A stretch of DNA of 64,000 nt from Desulfovibrio sp. TomC. Its GTDB lineage: Bacteria > Desulfobacterota > Desulfovibrionia > Desulfovibrionales > Desulfovibrionaceae. Below are positions 50,847 to 60,375 of the stretch, one piece after another. Position numbers and translations under genes: made by a program. The notes beneath the pieces were generated by a model, which worked only from the letters and a program-made list of their open reading frames with translations, ran no database searches and had not been told where the DNA came from. Each line of letters begins with the position of its first letter. Within the stretch, counting starts at the first letter, position 1. The stretch covers positions 186,001 through 250,000 of the forward strand of contig NZ_JSEH01000001.1 of NCBI RefSeq assembly GCF_000801335.2, given 5' to 3'.

Positions 50847-53800
50847 GTGATCCGTCCGGGCTCGCCGGCCCGCGCTCTCATGCGGACCCTGCGCACCGGC
50901 CTTTCCCAGCCGCCGGGATCGGACATCACTGCCCTCTTGCCTCTGGCCCGCCAAACCCTGGCTTTTATTGACCGCAGTGCCGCAGACGACCCGGCCACTG
51001 CCGCCGATGCGTCCGAACTGGCCTTTCTCCTGGCTGCCCTGCTCAACGCCGGGGATGAACATTTCACCAGACAGGCCTTTCCCATGCTCTTTCGCTTGGG
51101 GGTCGAAGGCGAGGTGCTCTCCGTCACCCACCTGGAAACCATGCCCGAGGAGCAGGCCCTGTCCCTGCTTGGAAGCCTGGGCGACGAGGAAAAGCTCCTT
51201 TTTGCCAACGCCTTTTTCCGTCGCCCCCGGGCCGAGCGCCCCAAAACCGCTGCCCTTTGCCTGGAAGTCATTGCCGACGTGGTGGAGCGCACCCCGGATG
51301 AACTGCTGATACTCCTGGATTTGCTGGCTAACCGCCACGAGTATCCGGCTCTGCCGCTGCGAAACGCCCTTATCCGGGGACGTCTGGGCATGTGGCTCAA
51401 GCGGCTTATCCAGATGGATCTCTCGGCCGAACAGACCCGCTACATGGCCCGGGTGGCCGGACGGTTGCGCGAACCCGGGCTGGTGGAACAACTGGCTGAG
51501 CGCCTGGGCGATATCGACGAAGTGTCGGCCGAAATCATTTGCCGGGCCCTGGCTGAAACGCCGGGCATTGACGCCGCTATCGTCGCCCAGCCGGTAAAGA
51601 CCCTGATCGAGGCTGCAGAACCGTCCCTGGCCGCCGCCGCCCTTTGCGCCTTGGTGCGCTGCGACGAGATGCAGGCCGCCAGTGTCTGCGCCGCCCTGGC
51701 CGCTGCCAACCCCGGCCGTATTCCCGAACTGGCCCCGGCCCTGGCCGCCATGTCGCTCCCCGCTTTTGGCCAAGCCCTGCGTGAAATGCCGCCGCAGACC
51801 CGGCGCGCCATGCTGTGCGCCGTATACTGCATCCTGGCCGCCGCCCTGCCGGGAGCGACCCAGGCCGCCGCCCGATCCATCGCCAAGGCCGGCATGGCCC
51901 CCAAGGCGCTGCTTTCGGCCCTGGCCGCGGATCTGGGCCACCGTTCCCGGGCCGCCTCGCGCCCTTTTCCCAAACGCCCCCCTCTCCCCGGCCAGACGTC
52001 GGCCACGGGAGCGCCCAAAGGTCTGTGGAGCCGGGTCAAAACCCTGGTTGCCGCCCCGCCGCCCGGCCCGTCCTCCGAACCATCGGAGACCCTGCGCCGG
52101 GACATGGCCACACCGGGCGCCCAAATCCACAAGCGCCAGATCATGTGGACCAACCTTGACGGGGCAAATGTTGCCGCGGTGGTGTTTTCACGCTGTTCAC
52201 TCAAAGCGGCCAGCTTCATTGAGGCCGTCCTCGCCGGGACAAGCTTTGTCGGCGTCCAGTTTTCCGACGTCAATTTCGAGCGATCCCGATTAAACGGCGT
52301 TTCTTTTCGGGCCTGCCGCTTTCTCAACTGCCGCTTCAACGAGGCCATCCTCCAGGATGTGCAGTTTATGGACTGTGAGCTGCGCCTGTGCGCTTTTGGC
52401 GGCGTAATCGGACGGGACGTGTCCATGACCGGATTTGACGCCCTGGAATGCGATTTTGTGGGCGCTGCCCTGTCCGGACTCTCGTTGGTGCGCTGCCGGC
52501 TGCGGGCGGTCAGCTTCATCCGAGCCGTACTGGACGATCTTGCCTGCCGAGGCGTCCTTTTTTCCGACTGCTTGTTCGAAATGGCCGCTTTTGAGCGGGC
52601 ACGCCTGGTCAGTGTGCGCACCGAAGGCTGCTACTTCGCGGCCTCGCGTTTTTCCGGACCAACCGATGAACCGGACATTCTCGGGGCCATGGCCAAGGAC
52701 GAGGCCCTGGCCGTCATTGACGCCCTCGGCGCCGGATCGCCGCTGCCCCCGGACCTGACCGATGGTCCCGGACTGCGCCTGCTGGCGGCCGTGTGCGACG
52801 GCGTCCTTTCCGGTCGGGATATCCGTCGTCGCCGGCTGACGCTGCTGGCCAACAACAAGCGGCGTCTGGCCTGGGCCAGACGCCGGCTTGGCCCGTCAGC
52901 AGCCGCCTTCCTGGAGATGTTGCCGGGGTTGATCGAGGCGCCGCTTGTGCGCGAGGAAACCGGCATCCGCCCCGGCCCGGCGGCCCGCATCGCCGGGTTT
53001 GCCCCCAACCTGACCGCCGCCCGCCTGCTGGCCGCCCATTTCGGCGACCAAGCCGACACAGGGCAAACCATTCCGGAAGACGCCATTGCCGTGGAAGCGG
53101 TCTATACCATCGGCAGCGTGGGCACCGTGGCCCAGACCGAAGATTCCGACCTCGACATCTGGGTGTGCATCGCCCAGGCCGATGCCGCCCGTCCGGACCT
53201 GCCTGCGTTCCAGGACAAGCTCGATGCCATCAGCCGGCAGGCCGAGCGCGACTATGCCCTGGAAATCCATTTTTTCCGCATGAGCGTGACCGACATCCGC
53301 GACAACATTTTCGGTTACTCCGAAGACGAGGGCTACGGCTCGGCCCAGGGCTGCCTGCTCAAAGAGGAATTCTATCGCACGGCGCTGGTGGCGGCCGGCA
53401 AAAAGCCGGCCTGGTGGTACGCGCCGCCGGGCATCGGCCAGGAGGCCTATGAGCGATCCCTGGCAGCCATGGCCCGCTCGACGCCGGACGTGGCGGCCGA
53501 CACCCTGGATTTCGGCTGTGTGCGCTCCATAGCCGGCGACGAATACTTTGGGGCCTCGTTGTGGATGATTGTCAAATCGCTGACCAGTCCGTTCAAATCC
53601 ATTATCAAGTTCGGCCTGCTGGAAAAATACGCCGCGCACCCGGGTGATCCGGAGCTGTTGTGCGAGACGCTCAAGGCCTTCATTTTCGCCAATCAGGGGG
53701 GGCTTTGGCGCTGTGACCCCTACGCCCTGCTATTTCGGGAGGTCAGCCGCCACTACCAGGAAGACGGCCAGACCGGGGCCGTGGAATTGCTGCGGCAGGC

Positions 53801-54734
53801 CTTTTTGCAAAAAACCGGTTTCGATCCCTGCGACGAATACGCCAGCCGTACCGGCGAAACCATTCTTGACCACTTTTTTCCCTATGCCCCGCCGTCGTTT
53901 CGTTCCTGCCCGCCGCCGACGAAAAAGACCGGGGGAGCAGAGGAAGAGGGGTTTGCCCGGGCGACAGCATTGTGCGACGCTATCTCCACCTATTTTCTCA
54001 AGGCCTATGAACGGCTCAAGACCCGAAGCACGGCCCTGGGCAACAGCGGCGGACTGACGGAACGCGACCAGACCATGCTGTCGCGGCGTATCGGGGCGAG
54101 TTTCGGCCGGCGGGTGGGCAAAATCATGCGCCTGCCCTTTTTGCGGCCGGGACGACATCTCTTTGCCTCGCTGGAAATCGGCCTGGAAGATGGGAAATCC
54201 CGTGACGCCACGTTTGTGGCCCGGGGTGAAGCGGCCGGGGGGGATCGAAAGGCGCGCCAAAAGGAGACGCTTCGCCAGGAGGCCTCGGTGGTGCGGCTGG
54301 CCGTCTGGCTCGTTGCCAACGAACTGTATCGCCCGGGGCTGCATGTCCAAGCCACGCTGCTGCCTGCGCCGCTCACCCTGCCGGATTTCACCGGACTTAT
54401 TAACGCCGTCTACGACGTCTTCCCGGCCCGGGAAACCTTTACTCCCCCCCTGTCCTGGGGGCTGGCCGACGAGCGGGTCACAACCGCCCTGCTGGTCGTC
54501 AACATGCTCGCCCCGCGCGAGGAACGCGGCACGGTCAGCATCGATACGCTCTACGCCACCAACTGGGGAGAACTCTTTCACCTGGAGCGCACAGCCGCCC
54601 TGGAACCGCTGGCCCACTCGCCCCGGGACTATCTCATTGAATCCATGGGGTTGACTCTTGATCCCGACGCCCGCATCGAAGTCTTTGTCCCGGTCAAATC
54701 CCAATGCCAGGCCGTGCGCCGGGCCAGACGTTAA
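50847..54734 (+). CDS. Large class I adenylate cyclase with HEAT-like and pentapeptide-repeat regions
   Basis: A 1295-residue protein starting with GTG at 50847 (GGAG upstream). Residues about 1-400 are alanine/leucine-rich helical repeats, possibly HEAT-like. Residues about 435-605 carry pentapeptide-repeat-like sequence (CSLKAASFIEAVLAGTSFVG, CRFLNCRFNEAILQDVQF). The class I cyclase catalytic domain begins near 700, with the nucleotidyltransferase motif YTIGSVGTVAQTEDSDLDIW around 753-772 (two metal Asp residues). E. coli CyaA is about 850 residues, so the N-terminal 600 residues are an extra module, perhaps for scaffolding or localisation. It would make cAMP for Crp-type regulators such as the one at 31.2 kb. 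Confidence 0.87.
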   Translation: MIRPGSPARALMRTLRTGLSQPPGSDITALLPLARQTLAFIDRSAADDPATAADASELAFLLAALLNAGDEHFTRQAFPMLFRLGVEGEVLSVTHLETMPEEQALSLLGSLGDEEKLLFANAFFRRPRAERPKTAALCLEVIADVVERTPDELLILLDLLANRHEYPALPLRNALIRGRLGMWLKRLIQMDLSAEQTRYMARVAGRLREPGLVEQLAERLGDIDEVSAEIICRALAETPGIDAAIVAQPVKTLIEAAEPSLAAAALCALVRCDEMQAASVCAALAAANPGRIPELAPALAAMSLPAFGQALREMPPQTRRAMLCAVYCILAAALPGATQAAARSIAKAGMAPKALLSALAADLGHRSRAASRPFPKRPPLPGQTSATGAPKGLWSRVKTLVAAPPPGPSSEPSETLRRDMATPGAQIHKRQIMWTNLDGANVAAVVFSRCSLKAASFIEAVLAGTSFVGVQFSDVNFERSRLNGVSFRACRFLNCRFNEAILQDVQFMDCELRLCAFGGVIGRDVSMTGFDALECDFVGAALSGLSLVRCRLRAVSFIRAVLDDLACRGVLFSDCLFEMAAFERARLVSVRTEGCYFAASRFSGPTDEPDILGAMAKDEALAVIDALGAGSPLPPDLTDGPGLRLLAAVCDGVLSGRDIRRRRLTLLANNKRRLAWARRRLGPSAAAFLEMLPGLIEAPLVREETGIRPGPAARIAGFAPNLTAARLLAAHFGDQADTGQTIPEDAIAVEAVYTIGSVGTVAQTEDSDLDIWVCIAQADAARPDLPAFQDKLDAISRQAERDYALEIHFFRMSVTDIRDNIFGYSEDEGYGSAQGCLLKEEFYRTALVAAGKKPAWWYAPPGIGQEAYERSLAAMARSTPDVAADTLDFGCVRSIAGDEYFGASLWMIVKSLTSPFKSIIKFGLLEKYAAHPGDPELLCETLKAFIFANQGGLWRCDPYALLFREVSRHYQEDGQTGAVELLRQAFLQKTGFDPCDEYASRTGETILDHFFPYAPPSFRSCPPPTKKTGGAEEEGFARATALCDAISTYFLKAYERLKTRSTALGNSGGLTERDQTMLSRRIGASFGRRVGKIMRLPFLRPGRHLFASLEIGLEDGKSRDATFVARGEAAGGDRKARQKETLRQEASVVRLAVWLVANELYRPGLHVQATLLPAPLTLPDFTGLINAVYDVFPARETFTPPLSWGLADERVTTALLVVNMLAPREERGTVSIDTLYATNWGELFHLERTAALEPLAHSPRDYLIESMGLTLDPDARIEVFVPVKSQCQAVRRARR

Positions 54735-54799
54735 AGCAACGCTTTAGCTTTTCGCCTGCACCCAGGTCCGCTGCAAACCGGCCGCCCCTTCCAGAGGCG

Positions 54800-55276
54800 C
54801 TACCGGTGGACAGTTTCCTCGACCGGTTCGGCGTTGAGCGGCACAGGCGGCGTCAGGTACAGTCTGTTGCTGTCGAAACGATTGGCCGCACGGAACCACA
54901 GCCAGTAAAACGACGGTGTGACAATGCGCCGGTTGCCGACCCAGTCCATGAGCAGATGACCGGTGATCCCGATGGTCAGGCCCACGCCCCAGGCGGCAGC
55001 CACCCCGGTGCCGACGAGCAGCCATAGGAAACAGACCAGCTCAAAGGAGTGCAGAACCAGATACAGGCGGGGCAGACGGCCTTCTTCGCAACTGGCAAAA
55101 AAGTGCTGCGTGCCGTCCCAGCGCTTGTTGCACAGCATGTAGTCCAGGACATGGTCGCAATCGATCAGCACGCTGGAGACGCCGGCCATGAAGGCGGCGG
55201 AAAACCGTCCGCCAGTGGCGGCGTAGGCGGCAACGGCCAGCGGAATGGCACTGAGACAATGGGATGCAAGTTTCAC
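54800..55276 (-). CDS. Membrane protein with metal-dependent-hydrolase-like motifs
   Basis: A 158-residue membrane protein with about four helices. The histidine/aspartate motifs DCDHVLDY, LHSFELV and GHLLMDW are spaced like those of YdjM/LexA-regulated inner-membrane hydrolase-like proteins (DUF457 type), where they bind metal. The substrate is unknown. Its start overlaps the stop of the 82-residue gene by 4 bases, so the two are coupled. It is convergent with the adenylate cyclase gene; a small AT-rich hairpin (54732-54746) lies between them. Confidence 0.7.
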   Translation of the reverse strand: MKLASHCLSAIPLAVAAYAATGGRFSAAFMAGVSSVLIDCDHVLDYMLCNKRWDGTQHFFASCEEGRLPRLYLVLHSFELVCFLWLLVGTGVAAAWGVGLTIGITGHLLMDWVGNRRIVTPSFYWLWFRAANRFDSNRLYLTPPVPLNAEPVEETVHR

Positions 55277-55521
55277 GAGTCGGTCTTCCTTGCTGCGGCC
55301 CGGCGGCCGGCCTGGGTCAGCCGGCCGCTGTAGGCCGAGATGTCGTATTCGTAGTAGTCCAGTTCAAACAAGCGGCGAAAAAGCCGCCAGGACCGGGCCG
55401 GTCCCAGTCCCAGGGACGTGGCGGCCTCGCCCGGCATCACGCGGTCCGGAAAGGGCGCATCGGGCAAGCTGGCCAGGGCCACAAGCAAACGCCGGGCCTC
55501 CGGTTCCAGATCGTCATCCAT
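55273..55521 (-). CDS. Small protein with a winged-helix-like sequence
   Basis: An 82-residue protein rich in helices: EARRLLVALASLP, then GEAATSLGLGPARSWRLFRRLFELDYYEYDIS and SGRLTQAGRRAAARKT. The order helix, helix-turn-helix, strand and C-terminal LT-x-x-G-R resembles a minimal winged helix that could bind DNA. It overlaps the following membrane protein gene by 4 bases. No named family recognised. Confidence 0.6.
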   Translation of the reverse strand: MDDDLEPEARRLLVALASLPDAPFPDRVMPGEAATSLGLGPARSWRLFRRLFELDYYEYDISAYSGRLTQAGRRAAARKTDS

Positions 55522-55776
55522 GGGCTAGCCCACTGCCGGAGGCTGGTTGCCTGCAAAGGCGGCCGGCGTCAAGGCGCGTTTGCCCACTCCCCCGGCTGGC
55601 AGCGTTGTCTCGGGTTGCGCCAGACAATTCCCATCATGTTTGTTAGGCAACAACACCATGAATTTATAGATTTTATTCACAATAAAACAGCAATGCCTTT
55701 TTGTGAAAGCGATGCGCGGCGCAGCAAGGGCGAGATGGAGGCAGAGTTCCAAAGCTGCGCTGCGCTGCCTGTGGGC
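55522..55776. other. Non-coding gap with an AT-rich island
   Basis: A 255-base gap past pgm. Bases about 55640-55700 are markedly AT-rich and include TTTTATT-CAC-AATAAAA (55671-55687), a perfect 7-bp inverted repeat. It may terminate pgm or carry the promoter of the 82-residue gene on the minus strand. No gene is seen. Confidence 0.5.
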
Positions 55777-57429
55777 TTACACCCCGGCAGCGGCCAGGGC
55801 CGCGTCCACGATCTCCTTGGCCTCAGTCTGCAAAGCCTTGAGGTGGTCGCGGCCCTTGAAGCTTTCAGCATAGATTTTATAGACGTCCTCGGTGCCTGAA
55901 GGCCTGGCGGCAAACCAGCCGTTTTCCGTGGTCACCTTGAGACCGCCGATGGCCGCGCCATTGCCCGGGGCGGTGGTGAGCCGGCCGGTGATGGCCTCGC
56001 CGGCCAGGGACGCGACCTGCACCATCTCGGGCGAAAGCTTGGCCAGGACGGCCTTTTGCGCCTTGCTGGCCGGGGCGTCCGTGCGCTCATAGACCGGCTC
56101 GCCGTAGCGGGCCGTCAGGTCGGCGTAATGGGCGGCCGGGTCCTTGCCGGTCTTGGCCGTGATTTCGGCCGCCAGCAAGTCCATGATGATGCCGTCTTTG
56201 TCCGTGGTCCAGACCGTGCCGTCGGTGCGCAGATAGGAAGCCCCAGCGCTCTCTTCACCGCCAAAGCCGAACGAGCCGTCAACAAGGCCCGGCACGAACC
56301 ATTTAAAGCCCACCGGCACCTCGCACAGCCGTCGGCCAAGCCCGGCCGCCACCCGGTCGATCATGGCGCTCGACACCACGGTCTTGCCCACGGCCGCGTC
56401 GGTCCGCCAGCGCTTGCGCGTGGCAAACAGATAGTTGATGGCCACGGCCAGATAGTTGTTGGGGTTCAAGAGTCCGGCCGAGCGGGTGACGATGCCGTGG
56501 CGGTCGTAATCGGGATCGTTGCCAAAGGCGATGTCGTAGGCGTCGCGGTGCTCAATCAGCCGGGCCATGGCATAGGGCGAGGAGCAATCCATCCGGATTT
56601 TCCCATCCCGGTCCACGGTCATAAACGAAAAGGTCGGGTCCACCACGTCGCTTATAAGCGACAGGTTCAGGCCATAGCGTTCAACCAGGGGTTCCCAGTA
56701 GGCCACGCCCGAGCCGCCCAGCGGATCGACGCCGATGCGGATGCCGGAGTCGCGGATGGCGGCCATGTCGCAGATATTGGCCAGATCGGCCACGTAGGGC
56801 GCGATATAATCATAGTGCTCAACGCACGCCGCAACCAGGGCAGCGGCCAGGGGGATGCGGCGCACCCCGACCAGCCCCTTTTCCAGAAGAGCGTTGGCCG
56901 CTTCCTGGACGGATTTGGTGATGTCGGTGTCGGCCGGACCGCCCGAGGGCGGGTTGTACTTGAAGCCGCCGTCTTCCGGGGGATTGTGCGAGGGCGTGAT
57001 GACGATGCCGTCGGCTAAAACACCCTTGTGGTCGCGGTTGAAGGTCAGGATGGCATGGGAAATGACCGGCGTTGGCGTATAGCCCCGTCCGGTCTGGATG
57101 CGTGTGGCCACGCCGTTGGCGGCCAGGACTTCCAGGGCGGTGATCCAGGCCGGTTCGGACAGGGCGTGGGTGTCCATGCCGAGATAGAGCGGCCCGCTAA
57201 TCCCCTGCCCCTGGCGGTAGTTGCAAATGGCCTGGGTGGTGGCCAAAATATGGTCTTCATTAAAGGAGCCGTTAAACGACGTCCCACGATGCCCGGAGGT
57301 GCCAAACGACACCCGGCACCCGGGGTCGGTCGGATCGGGTTTGACGGCATAGTAGTCGGCGACCAGACGCGGCACATTGACAAGCAGCGAACGCGGCGCC
57401 GGTTTGCCGGCGAGGGGACTGACGGGCAT
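55777..57429 (-). CDS. pgm: Phosphoglucomutase (alpha-D-glucose phosphate-specific)
   Basis: A 550-residue enzyme interconverting glucose-1- and glucose-6-phosphate. The phosphoserine loop is [15 protein letters not shown], the metal loop [11 protein letters not shown], the sugar loop [11 protein letters not shown] and the phosphate-binding loop [15 protein letters not shown]. Length matches E. coli Pgm (about 546). AAGGAGG lies 7 bases before the ATG at 57429, so translation from here is likely. The frame, however, stays open upstream through a zinc-ribbon regulator coding segment (57430-57822) with no stop in between, so a 681-residue fusion could also be made. Confidence 0.94.
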   Translation of the reverse strand: MPVSPLAGKPAPRSLLVNVPRLVADYYAVKPDPTDPGCRVSFGTSGHRGTSFNGSFNEDHILATTQAICNYRQGQGISGPLYLGMDTHALSEPAWITALEVLAANGVATRIQTGRGYTPTPVISHAILTFNRDHKGVLADGIVITPSHNPPEDGGFKYNPPSGGPADTDITKSVQEAANALLEKGLVGVRRIPLAAALVAACVEHYDYIAPYVADLANICDMAAIRDSGIRIGVDPLGGSGVAYWEPLVERYGLNLSLISDVVDPTFSFMTVDRDGKIRMDCSSPYAMARLIEHRDAYDIAFGNDPDYDRHGIVTRSAGLLNPNNYLAVAINYLFATRKRWRTDAAVGKTVVSSAMIDRVAAGLGRRLCEVPVGFKWFVPGLVDGSFGFGGEESAGASYLRTDGTVWTTDKDGIIMDLLAAEITAKTGKDPAAHYADLTARYGEPVYERTDAPASKAQKAVLAKLSPEMVQVASLAGEAITGRLTTAPGNGAAIGGLKVTTENGWFAARPSGTEDVYKIYAESFKGRDHLKALQTEAKEIVDAALAAAGV

Positions 57430-57822
57430 GGGAATTCCTCCTTGAACTGTGGCCTGTTCATAGTGCCGCAATGGGGCGGAATCGTCCACATTGGACGACG
57501 ATTCCAGGGAAAATCGCGGGGGGTCGATGCGCAGGCTGCGGCAGATGGGGCATTTGCCGGGTTTTCCCAGCCGGTCACGCTTGGCAAACACATGGCCGCA
57601 ACCGAGGCATCGGGCCGGATGCACAAGCAACCGGGCAGAAGAACGGCGAAGGGAACGTTGCACATGCTCCAAAGCGTCCACGACGGCTTTTTCGCCGGCC
57701 CGCACCAGACCGGACAGCTCCAGGGCCGTGGCCGGGGCATCAAGGCCGGCCAGCGCATCACGCAGCGCCTGGGCCAGGGTCTTGTCCCGACAGGGCGCAA
57801 TCGCGGCTTTTGGAGGACGCAT
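57430..57822 (-). CDS. Zinc-ribbon regulator-like segment in frame with pgm
   Basis: From ATG 57822, 131 codons lead without a stop into pgm. Residues about 1-65 look like a winged helix ([33 protein letters not shown]) and residues 71-105 are a zinc ribbon with Cys72, Cys75, Cys91 and Cys94 ([32 protein letters not shown]). Stand-alone proteins with this layout, about 100-110 residues long, are typical small transcriptional regulators of sulfate reducers. Residues 106-131 read like former non-coding sequence. Either the stop was lost, giving a fusion with Pgm, or both products are made. Confidence 0.7.
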
Positions 57823-57837
57823 GGCGGCGGATGACGG

Positions 57838-58560
57838 CTAGAGGCAGTACTTCCAGACGTCCTGGACCGTGGCGAAGAGCATCAGGCCCAAAAGCGCCAG
57901 CCAGCCGCCGACGGCTGCCGGCAGATAGAGCCGCGACAGGCGGCTCCACAGGCGCGTGGCCACGTCAAAGACCATCTTGCCGCCGTCGAGCGGCAGCACC
58001 GGCAGCAAATTGAACACAGCCAGCGACAGGGACAGGTGGGCGGCCAGGATGCCATAACGCATGGCGTCCGCCTGGGCGAACCGACCGCCCTCAGCCACGA
58101 TGCCAACCACGCTGCTGACCTGTGCGGGATGGTGGAAAAGGCCGGCCAGTCCGGTCAGGATGGTGGCCAGGGTCTGCCCGGTCAAAAGAAACGGTTTGAT
58201 GGCCAGACCGAGCCAAGTGGCTCCAACCGGAATCGGAGCGGCCAGGCACAGCGCCCCGTAACAGGCCAGGGCAAACAGGACATTGGCCAGGGGGCCGGCC
58301 AGGGAAAAAAGCAGGCGCTTGCCAAGGGGCAGGGCCAGATAGGCCCGTTCGTCCGGCAGGTCCGGCAACACATAGCCGCCAAGGGGCACGGCGCACAGGC
58401 AGTAGCGCACCCCGCCAACCGTGCGGCTGGCCACCACCGGGCCAAAGCCCAGGGCAAAGCGGGCAATCGGCACTCCGACCAACCGGGCCGCCACAAAATG
58501 GCCCAATTCATGGATAAATATCAGGACGCCGAGGAGCGCGACGACAGCCGCGTAGCTCAT
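57838..58560 (-). CDS. Site-2 protease-like M50 membrane metallopeptidase
   Basis: A 240-residue polytopic protein. The zinc-binding HELGH motif is at residues 17-21 and the third ligand is in LLPVLPLDGGKMVFD; the FALGFGPV strand next to the active site is also present. No PDZ domain is found between the two halves, unlike RseP, so it belongs to the short RIP type. It starts 41 bases after the zinc-ribbon gene. Its substrate may be a membrane-bound regulator, but none is evident nearby. Confidence 0.9.
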   Translation of the reverse strand: MSYAAVVALLGVLIFIHELGHFVAARLVGVPIARFALGFGPVVASRTVGGVRYCLCAVPLGGYVLPDLPDERAYLALPLGKRLLFSLAGPLANVLFALACYGALCLAAPIPVGATWLGLAIKPFLLTGQTLATILTGLAGLFHHPAQVSSVVGIVAEGGRFAQADAMRYGILAAHLSLSLAVFNLLPVLPLDGGKMVFDVATRLWSRLSRLYLPAAVGGWLALLGLMLFATVQDVWKYCL

Positions 58561-58600
58561 GGCCAGCCTCCGTCAGACCGGGATAAGCCCGGCCGGCGAT

Positions 58601-58846
58601 TCAGATAAAATCCGGGTCGATGGCCGCCTTGCCGCCGGCCATGACCAGCTTGACGAAGCGCACCGAGCGGTCGTCCACCGGCACGATGGGAAACCGCCCC
58701 CGGCAGGCGTCACAGGCGATCATGGTCGGCTTGACCGGGGCCACCACCGGCACTTCGCGCCGACAAAAAGGACACGGATAGAGAAAAACGAGTTCTACGC
58801 CCACGGGTTTGGCCGGGGTCAGCGGTTTGCGTTGTTCGGTACTCAT
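58601..58846 (-). CDS. Small zinc-ribbon protein
   Basis: An 81-residue protein with two cysteine pairs, CPFC and CDAC, separated by 20 residues (positions about 25-50), forming a probable zinc ribbon, flanked by short strands (GVELVFLYP, IVPVDDRSVRFVKLV). Its ATG overlaps the gpmI stop by 4 bases. It could bind nucleic acid or protein; no named family recognised. Confidence 0.7.
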   Translation of the reverse strand: MSTEQRKPLTPAKPVGVELVFLYPCPFCRREVPVVAPVKPTMIACDACRGRFPIVPVDDRSVRFVKLVMAGGKAAIDPDFI

Positions 58847-60375
58847 GCCTGCTCCGTGACGAGACTGACGCCGGTCATGGCCGCCGGCACGGGCAATCCG
58901 GCCAGGGTCAGAATGGTGGGGGCGATATCGCCGAGTTTGCCCGGGGAAAGGGTCGCCCCCCGGCGGTCCGGGTCCACCAGGATCAGGCGCACGGGATTGA
59001 GCGTATGGGCCGTCATGGGGCCGCCGTCCGGGGCGATCATTTCCTCGGCATTGCCGTGGTCGGCCGTCACCAGCATCCGCCAGCCGGCCGCAGCCACGGC
59101 TGCGGCAATGCGGGCCACGCAGGCGTCCACAGTCCTGACTGCGGCCTCGGCCGCCTCCAGGATGCCGGTGTGCCCCACCATGTCGCAGTTGGCCAGATTG
59201 ACCACGGTCAGGCTGTGGCCCTGATCCATGGAAGCCAGAAAGGCGTCGGTGACGGCCGCCGCGCTCATCTCGGGCTTGAGGTCATAGGTGGCCACCTCGC
59301 GCGGCGAGGGAATGAGCCGGCGGGCTTCCCCGGGGAAGGGCTCCTCGCGGCCGCAATTGAAAAAATAGGTGACGTGGGCGTATTTTTCCGTCTCGGCCAG
59401 TCGCAACTGGGTCAGCCCCTCCCGGGAATAGACCTCGCCCAGCACATCGGTGACGGCCACCGGGGCAAAGGCCGCCGGCAGTCCAAACGAACCGTCGTAC
59501 TCGGTCATAGTGGCAAAGGCGGAAAGTTTCGGCACGCGACCCCGGGCAAAACCGTCGAAATCGGCGGCTGTCAGCGCCCGGGTGATCTCCCTGGCCCGGT
59601 CGGCCCGGAAGTTGAAGAAAAAGACGGCATCCCCGTCACGCATGCTTCCTTCGCCGTCGGGAAGCACGCGGGGCTTGACGAACTCGTCGGTCTCTCCGGC
59701 GGCATAGGCAGCCTCGACAGCGGCGACCGGGTCGGTGAACGCCTCGCCAATACCCTCGGTCAGGGCGGCGTAGGCCGCAGCCACCCGCTCCCAACGGTTG
59801 TCGCGGTCCATGGCGTAGTACCGGCCGATCAGGGAGGCGATGCGCCCTGTACCCAGATGCTTGAGGAATCCGTCGAGGTCGGCCACGTAGCCGGCCCCGC
59901 TCTGGGGCGGGGTGTCCCGGCCGTCGAGCAGGGCGTGGACCAGGACGTCGCGCTGGCCCAGGCCGGCCAGGGCGGCAATGAGCGCCTTGGCATGGCGCAG
60001 GTGGCTGTGCACTCCGCCGTCGGACACAAGGCCCATGAGGTGGACCCGCCCGCCTGCGGCCAGGGACGCCCGAGCCAGTTCGGCCAACACCGGATTATTG
60101 GCTAGGGAGCCGTCTTCCATGGCGATATCGATGCGGGTCATGTCCTGGTAGACGATCCGACCGGCCCCAATGTTCATGTGGCCGACTTCGGAATTGCCCA
60201 TAAAGCCGTCCGGCAGGCCCACGGATCGGCCCGAGCAGGCCAGGGTGGTGGACGGATAGGCGGCCAGCAGGCGGTCGATGGCCGGAGTGCCGGCTTCGGT
60301 CACGGCATTGCCGGGTCCGGCCACAGCCACCCCCCAGCCGTCCAGGATGAGCAGCAGGGTCGGAGTCGGTTTCAT
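58843..60375 (-). CDS. gpmI: 2,3-bisphosphoglycerate-independent phosphoglycerate mutase
   Basis: A 510-residue enzyme of glycolysis/gluconeogenesis. The N-terminal metal Asp is in LLILDGWGVAVAG, the phosphoserine in GNSEVGHMNIGAGR, followed by the phosphatase-side signature HVTYFFNCGREEPFPGE and VTADHGNAEEM with the C-terminal metal ligands. Length is typical. It overlaps rsfS upstream and the zinc-ribbon gene downstream by 4 bases each, giving a tightly coupled run that ends with pgm. Confidence 0.97.
   Translation of the reverse strand: MKPTPTLLLILDGWGVAVAGPGNAVTEAGTPAIDRLLAAYPSTTLACSGRSVGLPDGFMGNSEVGHMNIGAGRIVYQDMTRIDIAMEDGSLANNPVLAELARASLAAGGRVHLMGLVSDGGVHSHLRHAKALIAALAGLGQRDVLVHALLDGRDTPPQSGAGYVADLDGFLKHLGTGRIASLIGRYYAMDRDNRWERVAAAYAALTEGIGEAFTDPVAAVEAAYAAGETDEFVKPRVLPDGEGSMRDGDAVFFFNFRADRAREITRALTAADFDGFARGRVPKLSAFATMTEYDGSFGLPAAFAPVAVTDVLGEVYSREGLTQLRLAETEKYAHVTYFFNCGREEPFPGEARRLIPSPREVATYDLKPEMSAAAVTDAFLASMDQGHSLTVVNLANCDMVGHTGILEAAEAAVRTVDACVARIAAAVAAAGWRMLVTADHGNAEEMIAPDGGPMTAHTLNPVRLILVDPDRRGATLSPGKLGDIAPTILTLAGLPVPAAMTGVSLVTEQA

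Noticed and set aside
50430-52130. 566-codon Gly/Gln/Arg-rich frame antisense to the HD-GYP and adenylate cyclase genes
   Set aside because: No domain, no start signal; shadow of the plus-strand genes.
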